From the NCBI RefSeq assembly GCF_003020125.1, contig NZ_PYFW01000003.1, forward strand, positions 124,001-188,000: a stretch of 64,000 nucleotides of DNA, given 5' to 3'. Positions 18,045-27,058 of the stretch are shown here, piece after piece; positions within the stretch are counted from its first letter, which is position 1, and each line of letters starts with the position of its first letter. Position numbers and translations under genes: made by a program. The stretch is from Bradyrhizobium sp. MOS003. GTDB taxonomy: Bacteria; Pseudomonadota; Alphaproteobacteria; Rhizobiales; Xanthobacteraceae. The notes under the pieces were generated by a model. The model was not told the origin of the DNA. It searched no databases and saw only the letters and a list, made by a program, of their open reading frames with translations.

Positions 18045-19090
18045 CTTTGTTCTTCGGTTGAAAATCCCCCGAAGAGCTGGGTCAGGGGTTCGCCCATATA
18101 CGAGTTCTTGAATTCATGCGGGTGCACGAACTCTTCCTTAAACCACGGGAAACGAGCCGGACTGAAAGCTTCGATCAGCCAATCAATCATGTGCCGTACG
18201 CGCGGAATACGGCCGCTACCGGGATGGTAGGACAACCAGATATCCAGCGGTCGGTTCAACTCGACCTCCAGTGGAATCAACTTCCCGCCAAGCGCGATGG
18301 CGTAGCTTGGGAAGACGCCGATGCCGGCGCCATTCGCGACCGCCCAGTAGTTGGCGCTTGAGACGTTGGTCTTCATGACCAGAAGGTCACGTTCCGGTAC
18401 GCCGGGAAAGACGCTCTCGAAGGTTTCCTTGGCGGCGAGCTGGTCGGCGAATTGCAGCACCAGGCGATGCTTGATCAATTCCGCCGCCGTGCGCGGCGCG
18501 CCATGCTTCTCGATGTATTTCTCTGAGGCCCAGAACATCAGATGCATGCGGCCGAGCCGCACCAGCTTGATGTCGAGCGCCGAGGGACGCAACAGATGGA
18601 TGGCGACGTCGGCCTCGTGGCGCGAGACATCGGCCGAGCGCATCGCGCAATGCAGGTCGACCAGGATCTTCGGATAGGCCTGCTGGAATTCAACCAGGCG
18701 CGGCGCGAGCCAGAACGTGCCGAGCCCCTCGGTGACGGCGACCCGCACCTCGCCGGACAGGGCGTTGGCCATTGAATCGCTGGCGCGCAGCACATCGAAG
18801 GTGGCGGCCTCCATGCGCTCGACGGCGGAGACCACCAGCGCGCCTTCATCGGTCAAATGGGTGCCGTGGACGTCGCGGGTGAACAGTGTGGTGCCGGTCT
18901 GGCGCTCGAAATCGTCGATTCGCCGGCGCACGGCGTTGATCGACAGCGACAAGCGCTCGGCTGCCGACCGGAAACTTCCGCATCGGACGACTTCGAGGAA
19001 TATGCGGGCCGTATCCCAATCCGAGAGGCCGCTGAGATTTGTCTTTGGGCGTTCCGTCAGAGGAACGCCCCTTTCCGCCAAGGAGTGCAT
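18041..19090 (-). CDS. LysR-family transcriptional regulator
   Basis: 349 residues, somewhat longer than usual because of about 25 extra N-terminal residues before the helix-turn-helix (DTARIFLEVVRCGSFRSAAERLSLSINAVRRRIDDFE). The effector-binding domain follows to about residue 310, then a C-terminal tail. It is the first gene of a two-regulator unit with the XRE protein. A 7-bp inverted repeat lies 65 bp upstream of its start. No divergent metabolic gene adjoins, so the targets are probably elsewhere. Confidence 0.88.
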   Translation of the reverse strand: MHSLAERGVPLTERPKTNLSGLSDWDTARIFLEVVRCGSFRSAAERLSLSINAVRRRIDDFERQTGTTLFTRDVHGTHLTDEGALVVSAVERMEAATFDVLRASDSMANALSGEVRVAVTEGLGTFWLAPRLVEFQQAYPKILVDLHCAMRSADVSRHEADVAIHLLRPSALDIKLVRLGRMHLMFWASEKYIEKHGAPRTAAELIKHRLVLQFADQLAAKETFESVFPGVPERDLLVMKTNVSSANYWAVANGAGIGVFPSYAIALGGKLIPLEVELNRPLDIWLSYHPGSGRIPRVRHMIDWLIEAFSPARFPWFKEEFVHPHEFKNSYMGEPLTQLFGGFSTEEQR

Positions 19091-19154
19091 ACAAGTCCCT
19101 TCAGGTTGCTAAACTGGCAGAATCTGGCGCAAACCACAACCACTGCGGGTTGGG

Positions 19155-19180
19155 GGATGATGAGTTTTAAACGATCATCC
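19155..19180. promoter_or_regulatory. inverted repeat upstream of the LysR gene
   Basis: GGATGAT (19155-19161) and ATCATCC (19174-19180) form a perfect 7-bp inverted repeat with an AT-rich 12-bp spacer (GAGTTTTAAACG). It sits 65 bp before the LysR start, where an autoregulatory operator would be expected. Confidence 0.45.
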
Positions 19181-19260
19181 TTACTACCTAGTGGGTGGTA
19201 TTTAGATGCTGCCATGGGCTGGGAATCGGGTTGATCATTCGCCCGCAAGAGGGTTGTGGC

Positions 19261-19560
19261 GTGAGTTCCGTTGCGAGCCGCGAAATGGCTGCGGGATTGC
19301 AGGCGCTGTCCGCAATGAATGTCGTTGCGGGCGAGCCGGCATCGGGTCTCGCAATGGATCCATTGCAATGCGCCACGCGTTCGCTCGAGCACGGCTCCGA
19401 AAATGGCCGACGGCGTGCTGCTGCAATGTTGGCCGAGACTGCGGTTCCACTGCAGAAACACGCTGAAATCAGGTTCGGAGGCGCAGTGGCCTCATGGTAT
19501 CCTTGGGGCTCCATGGGGGCCGAAGAGATCGTCCCGATCACGTCTCGCAGGCCGAACTAA
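19261..19560 (+). CDS. possible small hypothetical protein
   Basis: An open frame of 99 codons from a GTG at 19261 with AGAGGG some way upstream. The translation is alanine-rich (REMAAGLQALSAMNVVAGEP) with no recognised domain, and third-position GC is lower than in neighbouring genes. It ends 14 bp before the next small gene. It fills most of an otherwise empty 485-bp gap (19091-19574). It may be a real short gene or a chance frame. Confidence 0.25.
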   Translation: MSSVASREMAAGLQALSAMNVVAGEPASGLAMDPLQCATRSLEHGSENGRRRAAAMLAETAVPLQKHAEIRFGGAVASWYPWGSMGAEEIVPITSRRPN

Positions 19561-19574
19561 CGGAAAGAACGCCG

Positions 19575-19841
19575 GTGTCGCATTCAGACGAACAGTTGCA
19601 GTCGGTGCTGGAAACGCTCGAGGGATGCCGCAGGGTTCTCAACGCGTGCGACAGCCGTGAATCGGCCGAGCTGCTGTCCATTGTCATCCTCGACGTCAGG
19701 ATGAAGCTCAAAGGAATTGACAGTGCCGATCTCAAGGCACTGTGCGACGAAATGCTGCGGAGCGCCGCGAGCGGGCCGCAGTCCCCTTCCAAGCAGACGC
19801 AGGACCAGCCCCGGCGTCCGCTGCTCCGCGTGGTGAAGTAG
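19575..19841 (+). CDS. small hypothetical protein
   Basis: 88 residues from a GTG with GGAAAG upstream; the frame is open further left without coding character. Residues 4-62 look helical (EQLQSVLETLEGCRRVLNAC, then ESAELLSIVILDVRMKLKGI), followed by a polar tail. No signal peptide. I do not recognise the family. A strong hairpin 43 bp after its stop may terminate it. Confidence 0.6.
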   Translation: MSHSDEQLQSVLETLEGCRRVLNACDSRESAELLSIVILDVRMKLKGIDSADLKALCDEMLRSAASGPQSPSKQTQDQPRRPLLRVVK

Positions 19842-19883
19842 CCGCGCCGCCGAATCTCGCTTTTTGGCGAGGTTTGTGCGCGT

Positions 19884-19919
19884 CCCGATGCCGCACCTGT
19901 GATCGCAGGTGGCATCGGG
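19884..19919. terminator. strong hairpin, possible terminator
   Basis: CCCGATGCC (19884-19892) pairs perfectly with GGCATCGGG (19911-19919), and an inner ACCTG/CAGGT extends the stem. No clear T run follows, so it may be a transcript-stabilising or processing structure rather than a true terminator. It lies between the small gene and ccdA. Confidence 0.5.
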
Positions 19920-20047
19920 AGGAGCCCTGGTTTTGTGCGCCTCTGTTGCGCATTCTCCGGCATCGGTTACACCAGAGCCGGTTCGGCTCCGGGCCGCGCG
20001 CATTCCCGGCGCGCCGTACCGGTGCCTGAGATGGCTCAGACGGCATC

Positions 20048-20779
20048 ATGCAAAATGTTTCGATCCCGGCGGCGCTGATTGCCGGCCTCGTCAGCTTCCT
20101 CTCGCCTTGCGTCCTGCCCCTGGTCCCGCCCTATCTGATCTATCTGACGGGTGCCACGATCGAGCACGTCGAGAGCGACGAGCCGGCCTCGGCCTCCAAG
20201 CGCGCGATCCTGATGTCGGCGCTGCTGTTCGTGCTCGGCTTCTCCACGGTGTTCGTCGCGCTCGGCGCCAGCGCCTCGCTGGTCGGCGGGCTGATTCGTG
20301 CCTGGTCGGCGGAGCTGTCGATCCTCGCCGGCATCGTTATCATCATCATGGGCCTGCACTTCCTGGGCCTGACGCGCATCGGCCTGTTGATGCGCGAGGG
20401 AAGGCTGCCGATTCCGAAGCCGGTCGGTCTCTGGGGCGCCTATATCATGGGGCTCGCCTTCGCGTTCGGCTGGACGCCCTGCATCGGCCCGATCCTCGCC
20501 GCGATCCTGTCGATCGCCGCCGCTGAGACCACGGTGACGAAGGGCGCAGGTCTGCTCGCGGTCTATTCCGCCGGTCTCGGCATTCCCTTCCTGATCGCTG
20601 CTTTGATGATCGAGCAGTTCTCCGCGCTGTTCGCGCGCATGAAGGGCCATCTCGTCAATGTCGAGCGCGCCATGGGCGTCCTGATGGTGATCACCGGCAT
20701 CGGCTTTCTCACCGGCGCGGTCTCGAACGTGAGCATCTGGCTGCTGGAGACGTTCCCGGCGCTGCAGACCATCGGGTAG
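20048..20779 (+). CDS. ccdA: cytochrome c biogenesis protein, CcdA family
   Basis: 243 residues with about six membrane helices. CcdA carries reducing power from cytoplasmic thioredoxin across the inner membrane to periplasmic thiol proteins used in haem attachment. The two essential membrane cysteines are visible in FLSPCVLPLVPP (near residue 21) and GWTPCIGP (near residue 141). It stands alone; no ccm genes adjoin. The start at 20048 gives the usual short N-terminus (MQNVSIPAALIAGLVSF). Confidence 0.92.
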   Translation: MQNVSIPAALIAGLVSFLSPCVLPLVPPYLIYLTGATIEHVESDEPASASKRAILMSALLFVLGFSTVFVALGASASLVGGLIRAWSAELSILAGIVIIIMGLHFLGLTRIGLLMREGRLPIPKPVGLWGAYIMGLAFAFGWTPCIGPILAAILSIAAAETTVTKGAGLLAVYSAGLGIPFLIAALMIEQFSALFARMKGHLVNVERAMGVLMVITGIGFLTGAVSNVSIWLLETFPALQTIG

Positions 20780-20791
20780 GGCGCGTCCCGT

Positions 20792-22330
20792 TCACCGCGC
20801 CTCGTCCAGCGCGCAGACCACGGTGCAGACCACGCCGCGCGGCAGGAAGTCGACAGTGGCCTCGCCGCCGAGCTGGTCGCGCGCGCTGCGCTCGATCAGG
20901 CGCGAGCCGAAGCCGCGCTGCACCGGTGCCGTGACCGGCGGTCCGCCGGTCTCGGTCCAGATCAGGCGCAGCCGCGGTTTCGGGGCATCGGCGATGATCT
21001 CCCAGTCCAGCGTCACCCGCCCGGTCTCGTTGGACAGCGCGCCATATTTCGCTGCGTTGGTGGCGATCTCGTGCACGATCATCGACAGCACCACGGCGAG
21101 CCGCGGCGACAGCGGCACGGCGGGGCCGGCCATGCGGATGCGGTCGGGACCGTTCATCAGGAACGGCTGCAGCGCGCGGGCGATCACCTCCCGCAGCTCG
21201 GAGCCCGCCCATTTCTCCTGGCTCAGCAGGTTATGCGCCTCGGCGAGGGCGCCGAGCCGCCCCTCGAACTTCGTCCGCTCGTCCCGGCTGGCGCTGCGGA
21301 AGGTCTGCACGGCGATCGCCTGCATCAAGGCCAGCGTATTCTTGACCCGGTGGTTGAGCTCGTCGATCAAGAGATTGTGCAGCATCTCGCCGCGCGCGAT
21401 CGTGGTCGCCATCCTGACCGCGAAGGTGAGGCCGGTCAGCAGCAGGATGCCGCCGATCAGGCTCGTGATCGCGATGTTGCGCCAGAGCGGCGCAATCAGT
21501 GAGTTCTCGGCGACGCCGGCCACGACCGTCCAGCCGGTCAGGCGCGACTTCGTGAAGGCAGAGGACAGCGCCACCCCGTCGAGCGAGACGCTCGAAAGGG
21601 CGCCTTCTGACGTGCGAGACATCGCATCCTTGAGTACGCCGGAGGCCCCCTTGCCGATCATCTCGCTCGGGTTCGGTACGCGCGCGAAGACGACGCTCTT
21701 GGTGTCGAGCAGGGATATGGTCCAGAGCTGGTCCGGGCGCTGCTTCTCGACAAGCCCCTGAAAGATGCTGATCGGGGGGCTGAAACAGAGGTCGTAGATC
21801 ACCTCGCCGTCGCGAAATACCGGAACCTCGACGGTGAGCACCTGCCGGCCGTTGATCGCGCCGATGAACAGGTCGGAGTATTGCGGCGTTTTGCTCGCAA
21901 ATACTCTTTCGATGGTCTCAAGATTACCGCGTGGCGGCAGGCTTGCGGTGTCTTCCGTTGCGGAAGAGAACAACAGCCGCCCCTTGCGGTCGGAGATCAG
22001 CACCAGGCCGCCTTTGCCATATTGCTCGACGAAACCGAGCGCGATCCGGCGGAAGTTCTGGAAGTCGTCGTTGCGCAGGGAATTGGTCAGCGCGAGCACC
22101 TGCAGCCCGCCGGTCATCCGCTGTACCTCGGAGTCCATGACGAGGCGCATGCTGCGCACGTTCTCCAGCACCCGGCGGGTCGCGTCGCTCCGGTCCTGCT
22201 TGTAGTTGTAGACGGCGATACCAACCGCGAAGACAATCAGCGGCAACATCGTTCCCGTGACCAGAAGAGCGAGGCGGACCGGCAGGGTGAGCTTTGACAA
22301 ACGCAGGCGTCCCAGTTCCAGCGCAGGCAA
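20792..22330 (-). CDS. membrane sensor histidine kinase, HWE family
   Basis: 512 residues. A first membrane helix lies near residues 17-40, a periplasmic cache-like sensor domain near 45-275 (VLISDRKGRLLFSS), and a second helix near 285-305. The HWE-type kinase core has phosphoacceptor DELNHRVKNTLALMQAIA near residue 325, N-box VHEIATNAAKYGALS, and the WTETGGPP signature. No response regulator is adjacent, so it is an orphan. Kinases of this family often signal to general stress or other regulators in alphaproteobacteria. The ligand is unknown. It converges with ccdA, only 12 bp apart. Confidence 0.9.
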   Translation of the reverse strand: MPALELGRLRLSKLTLPVRLALLVTGTMLPLIVFAVGIAVYNYKQDRSDATRRVLENVRSMRLVMDSEVQRMTGGLQVLALTNSLRNDDFQNFRRIALGFVEQYGKGGLVLISDRKGRLLFSSATEDTASLPPRGNLETIERVFASKTPQYSDLFIGAINGRQVLTVEVPVFRDGEVIYDLCFSPPISIFQGLVEKQRPDQLWTISLLDTKSVVFARVPNPSEMIGKGASGVLKDAMSRTSEGALSSVSLDGVALSSAFTKSRLTGWTVVAGVAENSLIAPLWRNIAITSLIGGILLLTGLTFAVRMATTIARGEMLHNLLIDELNHRVKNTLALMQAIAVQTFRSASRDERTKFEGRLGALAEAHNLLSQEKWAGSELREVIARALQPFLMNGPDRIRMAGPAVPLSPRLAVVLSMIVHEIATNAAKYGALSNETGRVTLDWEIIADAPKPRLRLIWTETGGPPVTAPVQRGFGSRLIERSARDQLGGEATVDFLPRGVVCTVVCALDEAR

Positions 22331-22633
22331 GCGCCGGATTTACGATTTTGGGAGACCATAAGGGCGGGATTTGCGCTGCGCCATGATTTTCGCATCCGGC
22401 GAGCCGGTCGATCCGACGGACACGACCATGAGCCTTGCCGCGCGCCAGCGGGAGCGCGAGTTGCAGTGCAACAGCTCGCGCGGGAGCAGCCCTGCGACGA
22501 ACAGTACCTTCCGCCCACGCGAAATGACTTCCGTCCCGCCGATGTTTTCCATACGCTTGCTCAAGCAAGCCGCATACCGGCTGCGCTCTCACGGCCCGGC
22601 GACAGGGCCGGGGCATCAAAGGGAGGGGAGACG
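22331..22633. other. intergenic region before a TRAP operon
   Basis: 303 bases between the divergent kinase and TRAP genes. It must hold both promoters, but I could not pick out a convincing -35/-10 pair or operator. A purine-rich GGGAGGGGAG just before 22634 is the ribosome site of the TRAP gene. Confidence 0.5.
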
Positions 22634-23632
22634 ATGAAGCGAAGGTCATTTCTCGCTGGGTTCGGCGCGACCACTGCAGCGGCCGCGATCGGCATGCCGT
22701 CGATCCTCAGGGCGCAAGCGCCGATCACGCTGAACGGAGCCGTGCAGTTCAACGACGACCACGCCTTCAACCGGGCACTGCTCCGGTTCGAGGAGCTGGT
22801 GAAGAAATACTACGGCAAGCCCGTCAACTTCACCCTGCACAGGAACTCGTCGCTCGGCCTCGAGAAGCAGTATTTCGAATACATGTCGCAGGGCAAGGCG
22901 GTCGATTATGGCATCGTCTCGCCGGCTCATATGTCGACCTTCGCAAAGGCGGCCCCGTTCATCGATGCGCCCTTCGTCTTCAAGGGCATCGAGCACATGA
23001 ACAAGGTCGTCGAGGCCAATATCCTGGCGCCGATCGCCGACGAAGTCGCGGCGAAAGCCGAGGTCGTCCTGATCGGTTATTCCGGCGGCGGCATCCGCAA
23101 CATCTTTGCCAACAAGCCGCTCAAGAATCTCGCCGATCTCAAGGGTCTCAAGGTTCGGGTGCAGGGCGCGCCGATCTGGTCGAAGACCTTTGCGGCGGTC
23201 GGCATGAGCCCGACGGTGATCGCCTACAACGAAATCTATAACGCGATCCAGAACGGCGTGATTTCTGCCGGCGAAAACGAGGCGGCCGGCGTCGAAGCGA
23301 TGAAGTTCTACGAAGTGGCCCCGCATCTCAACCTCACCCAGCATGCCGTGTCGATCCGGCCGATCTGCTTCTCGGTGAAGACGCTGAAGACCTTGCCGAA
23401 GGAGCTGCAGGACGCGATCATGAAGGCCGGCAAGGAGGCTGGCGACTACGGCCGTCAGCTCGAGTCGAGCGAAGAGGTCGTCAAGCTCGACACGCTCGAA
23501 AAGGCCGGCAAGCTCAAGCGCGTCCCATTCGAGGAGCGCGACGCCATGAAGAAGCTCGCCGACCCCGTGATGGCCACCTACGCCAAGGAAATCGGCGCGG
23601 AGGGCATTTTCGAGAAGATCAACGTCGTCTGA
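22634..23632 (+). CDS. TRAP transporter substrate-binding protein (DctP family)
   Basis: 332 residues. The N-terminus MKRRSFLAGFGATTAAAAIG is twin-arginine-like, followed by cleavage near ILRAQA, so the protein is probably exported folded to the periplasm. DctP features include LKGLKVRVQGAPIWSKTF with the conserved carboxylate-binding Arg, and AYNEIYNAIQNGVISAGEN. It captures a carboxylate-type solute for the DctQ and DctM proteins encoded next. Ligand unknown. Confidence 0.9.
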   Translation: MKRRSFLAGFGATTAAAAIGMPSILRAQAPITLNGAVQFNDDHAFNRALLRFEELVKKYYGKPVNFTLHRNSSLGLEKQYFEYMSQGKAVDYGIVSPAHMSTFAKAAPFIDAPFVFKGIEHMNKVVEANILAPIADEVAAKAEVVLIGYSGGGIRNIFANKPLKNLADLKGLKVRVQGAPIWSKTFAAVGMSPTVIAYNEIYNAIQNGVISAGENEAAGVEAMKFYEVAPHLNLTQHAVSIRPICFSVKTLKTLPKELQDAIMKAGKEAGDYGRQLESSEEVVKLDTLEKAGKLKRVPFEERDAMKKLADPVMATYAKEIGAEGIFEKINVV

Positions 23633-23716
23633 GGCCTTTGCGTCCGCCGACAGCAACTCCGGGCAAGCCCCGCTTCTTGCCCGGACGTGGCGGATGTCCT
23701 GCCGCACGGAGCCCCA

Positions 23717-24232
23717 ATGTCTGAAATGCCCGTTTCGTCCGCGCCGTCGTTGTGGCGTCGCATATCGGCCGCCTATGCCAAATTGCTGGAATTCCTGTTG
23801 GCGGCCTGCGTCGGCATCCTGGTCGTCCCGGTCACGCTGCAAATCGTCTCCCGCTATACGCCGTTCATTCCGTCCTACATCTGGACGGAGGAAATGGCGC
23901 GGTTCCTGTTCGTCTGGACGATCATGATCGGCGCCATGGTCGGCGTGCGGGAGGCGCAGCATTTCGAGGTCGACGTGTGGCCCGACCTGTCACGGCGGTC
24001 GGAGGCCGCGGTCCGGATTTTGGCGCGGTTCGGCGTGCTGGCATTGGCCATCGTGTTTGTGTCGGCCGGAATCGAATTCACACGCTTCGCCTGGAACAGG
24101 ACGTCGGAACTGGCGGATCTGCCTCTCTGGCTGATTCACGTCGCCTGGCCTGTCGCCGGCGTGACATGGATCGTCTTCGCGGGTGAGCAGATCGTCGATG
24201 AAATGCGCATTCTGTTTGGGGCAGAGCGATGA
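23717..24232 (+). CDS. TRAP transporter small permease (DctQ family)
   Basis: 171 residues, four predicted helices, with the family motif WTEEMARFLFVWTIMIGAMVGVREAQHFEVD. It is the small membrane subunit that docks with DctM. The start at 23717 follows CGGAG; a further 10 codons are open upstream. It overlaps the dctM start by 4 bp. Confidence 0.9.
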   Translation: MSEMPVSSAPSLWRRISAAYAKLLEFLLAACVGILVVPVTLQIVSRYTPFIPSYIWTEEMARFLFVWTIMIGAMVGVREAQHFEVDVWPDLSRRSEAAVRILARFGVLALAIVFVSAGIEFTRFAWNRTSELADLPLWLIHVAWPVAGVTWIVFAGEQIVDEMRILFGAER

Positions 24233-25548
24233 GCGGAAACGTACTCTCTGCCGGACAGGCCGCGATGGTGCTGTTCGGGGTCTTCGTCGGCCTGCTGATC
24301 GTGCGCGTGCCGGTGGCTTTTGCGCTCGGTCTTGCCTGCGTGCCGATCCTGCTGATCGAACCGCACCTGTCATTGATGACGCTCGCGCAGGAGACCTTCA
24401 ATGCGTACAATTCGTTCATCCTGCTGGCGGTGCCGTTCTTCCTGCTGACGGCGAACCTGATGAGCATCGGCGGAATCACCGATCGCCTGGTGGAGCTGTC
24501 GCGCTCGATGGTTGGGCACTGGCCCGGATCCCTGGCGCAGATCAACGTCGTGCTGTCGGTGTTCTTTGCGGGCATCTCGGGCTCCTCCACCGCCGATGCG
24601 GCGAGCCAGTCCAAGATCTTCATCGATGCGCAGACCAGGGAGGGCTACGATCTCTCCTTTTCCATTGCCATCACGGCGGTGTCGGCGGTCCTGGCGGTCA
24701 TCATCCCACCGTCGATCCTCATGATCGTGTGGGGCGGGCTGATCTCGACCTCGATTGCGGCGATGTATCTGGCCGGAATCGTGCCGGGCCTTCTGATCGC
24801 GGGCGCGCAGATGGCGACGGTGCATATCTACGCGGTGCGCCGCGGTTACCCGACCTATCCGAAGGCAAGCTGGGTCGAGATGCGATGCGCCATCTGGAAG
24901 TCGATACCGGCCTTGATGACACCCTTCATCATCGTCGGCGGCATTCTGCTTGGCTGGTTCACCGCGACCGAATCTGCCTGCGTCGCGGTGCTTTATTCCG
25001 TGGTGCTGTCGGCGTTCTTCTATCGCGAGACGGGGATACGCGAACTGTACAAGGCGCTGCTCGATACCGGTCGTCTTGCCGGCGTCGCGCTGTTCTGCGT
25101 CGGCACCGCCAGTGCGTTCGGCTGGCTGCTCGCCTACTACAAGATCCCGCAGGAACTGCTGGCCAACGTTTCGACATGGGGCATGGGCGCTGTGACGGCT
25201 GGTTTCTTCATCGCCTTCTGCTTTCTCGTGGTGGGCTGCTTCCTCGATGCCATCCCGGCCATCATCATCGTCGGTACCGTGCTGGAGCCGCTCGCCAAAT
25301 CCGTCGACCTCCATCCCGTCCAGTTCGCGATCATTTCGATCGTGTCGCTGGCCTTCGGACTGGTGACGCCGCCCTATGGCCTGTGTCTGATGATCGCCTG
25401 CTCGATCGCGGGCGTGCGGCTTCGTTATGCGCTGAAGGACACGGTCATCATGTTGATTCCGATGCTGCTGGTGCTGGCGGCGGTCATCGTCTGGCCCAGC
25501 GTATCGCTATTCTTGCCGCGTCTGATCGTGCCGGAAATGCTCAAATGA
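24229..25548 (+). CDS. TRAP transporter large permease (DctM family)
   Basis: 439 residues, about 12 helices. This is the sodium-coupled transport subunit. Typical segments are VPFFLLTANLMSIGGITDRL, FFAGISGSSTADAASQSKIF and PPSILMIVWG, and FGLVTPPYGLCLMIAC in the second repeat. The unit 22634-25548 is a complete tripartite importer with no catabolic gene attached, so its substrate cannot be inferred from neighbours. Confidence 0.92.
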   Translation: MSGNVLSAGQAAMVLFGVFVGLLIVRVPVAFALGLACVPILLIEPHLSLMTLAQETFNAYNSFILLAVPFFLLTANLMSIGGITDRLVELSRSMVGHWPGSLAQINVVLSVFFAGISGSSTADAASQSKIFIDAQTREGYDLSFSIAITAVSAVLAVIIPPSILMIVWGGLISTSIAAMYLAGIVPGLLIAGAQMATVHIYAVRRGYPTYPKASWVEMRCAIWKSIPALMTPFIIVGGILLGWFTATESACVAVLYSVVLSAFFYRETGIRELYKALLDTGRLAGVALFCVGTASAFGWLLAYYKIPQELLANVSTWGMGAVTAGFFIAFCFLVVGCFLDAIPAIIIVGTVLEPLAKSVDLHPVQFAIISIVSLAFGLVTPPYGLCLMIACSIAGVRLRYALKDTVIMLIPMLLVLAAVIVWPSVSLFLPRLIVPEMLK

Positions 25549-25613
25549 GCCACGGGGGGTGAGCTTCCGGGAGTGTGATCCCGCGGACGACGGCCGCGGG
25601 ATCGAGGCGATTG

Positions 25614-26888
25614 CTACAAATTGCTCTCGGTGATCGCCGCGTAGACCATGCTGCGCAGCTCGCGGCGCAGCGGATACGCGCTCGACGGCAGCACCTGCGT
25701 CATGAAGATCGCAATCAGCTCCTCGGCCGGATCGATCCAGAACGAGGTGGTGGCCGCCCCGCCCCAATTGTATTCGCCGGGGCTGCCGGCGATCAGCGTT
25801 TCTGCCGGTCGCATGGTGACGGCGAAGCCGAGACCAAAACCGATGCCGCTATAGGCCGCTTCCGAGAACAGCGAGCGCGATACTTCCGGCAGCGTGCGGC
25901 CGCCGGGAATGTGGTTGCTCGTCATCAGCGCCAGCGTCTTCGGTCCGATCAGCCTGACGCCGCCAAGCTCGCCACCGTTGAGCAGTGCGCGGCAGAACGT
26001 GAGATAGTCGGCGACGGTCGAGCACAGGCCGCCGCCGCCAGAGATGAAGGAGGGCGGGGTGAGGAACGAACTCGTCGTCGGATCGTCCTGGAGCGTCAGG
26101 CCTTCGCGGCGTTGTCCGGCATGGAAGGTCATGCCGCCGCCGGGATCTGCGGAATAGCAGGCCGCGAAGCGATGAGACTTCGAGGCCGGGACATGGAAAT
26201 CGGTGTCGGTCATGCCGAGCGGATCGAGGATGCGTGATTTAAGGAACTGCTCGAACGGCATGCCCGAGATCTTGCCGACGAGATAGCCGAGCACGTCGGT
26301 CGCGACCGAATAGTTCCAGGCTTCGCCAGGGGAGAATTCCAGCGGAATCTTCGCCAGCGCCTCGATCATGGTCTGGAGCGTGCCGGCCTTCTCCACCTCG
26401 CCGATCTTTTCTGCGCGGTAGGCGGCATCCACGTTGGAGCGCTGCTGGAAACCGTAGGTGAGGCCGGCGGTGTGGCGCAGGAGGTCGACGATCAGCATCG
26501 GCCGGGACGGCGGCCGGGTCAGGAAGGCCGGATAAGTGCCGGCGACGAAGACTCCGAGATCCTTCCATTCTGGAATGTATTTGGCGACGGGCTCGTCGAT
26601 CGCGACGAGGCCTTGTTCGACCAGCATCATGAAGGCGACGCTGGTGAGCGGCTTGGTCATCGAATAGATGCGGTAGATGGTGTCGTCCTTGACCGGCAGT
26701 TTGCGCTCGACGTCGGCAAAGCCCTGAACAGAGCTGTGAGCGACCTTGCCGCGGCGGTAGACCAGAAGATGCGTGCCCGGGAAGCGGCCGGCATCGATGT
26801 ACCGGCTCTTCAGATGCGCATCGACGCGGTCGAGCGCGGCCTTGGACATGCCGACGGATTCGGGCGAGGCGGGGGTGGGAGCGAGCAT
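25614..26888 (-). CDS. class C beta-lactamase-fold serine hydrolase
   Basis: 424 residues from the ATG at 26888 (MLAPTPASPESVG). The catalytic Ser-x-x-Lys is IYSMTKPLTS (near residue 80), and the Tyr is in WNYSVATDVLGYLVG. The third motif seems to lie in the C-terminal NWGGAATTSFWIDP region, where family esterases carry W-x-G or H-x-G. No signal peptide is seen, so it is more likely a cytoplasmic esterase of the EstB type than a periplasmic beta-lactamase. It is divergent from the intradiol dioxygenase gene. Confidence 0.85.
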   Translation of the reverse strand: MLAPTPASPESVGMSKAALDRVDAHLKSRYIDAGRFPGTHLLVYRRGKVAHSSVQGFADVERKLPVKDDTIYRIYSMTKPLTSVAFMMLVEQGLVAIDEPVAKYIPEWKDLGVFVAGTYPAFLTRPPSRPMLIVDLLRHTAGLTYGFQQRSNVDAAYRAEKIGEVEKAGTLQTMIEALAKIPLEFSPGEAWNYSVATDVLGYLVGKISGMPFEQFLKSRILDPLGMTDTDFHVPASKSHRFAACYSADPGGGMTFHAGQRREGLTLQDDPTTSSFLTPPSFISGGGGLCSTVADYLTFCRALLNGGELGGVRLIGPKTLALMTSNHIPGGRTLPEVSRSLFSEAAYSGIGFGLGFAVTMRPAETLIAGSPGEYNWGGAATTSFWIDPAEELIAIFMTQVLPSSAYPLRRELRSMVYAAITESNL

Positions 26889-27058
26889 CAGTTCCTCCGG
26901 GCAGTTTTGTCGGTCCGTTGATAGCCAAATGATGGCCCCATTCCAAGCCACTCGCGCTTAACGCGGGCAGGCCGGCTGGTGTAGGCTGTTCCCTGGAACG
27001 CCTCCAGGGAGCCCCAAGGGCCTCCAAGGCCAATGAGAAAACGCAGGGCAAATGCATC

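Noticed and set aside
25614..26888. Antibiotic-resistance beta-lactamase
   Set aside because: The fold and SxxK motif are shared, but there is no signal peptide and the Tyr and third motifs look like esterase-type members, so resistance is not supported.
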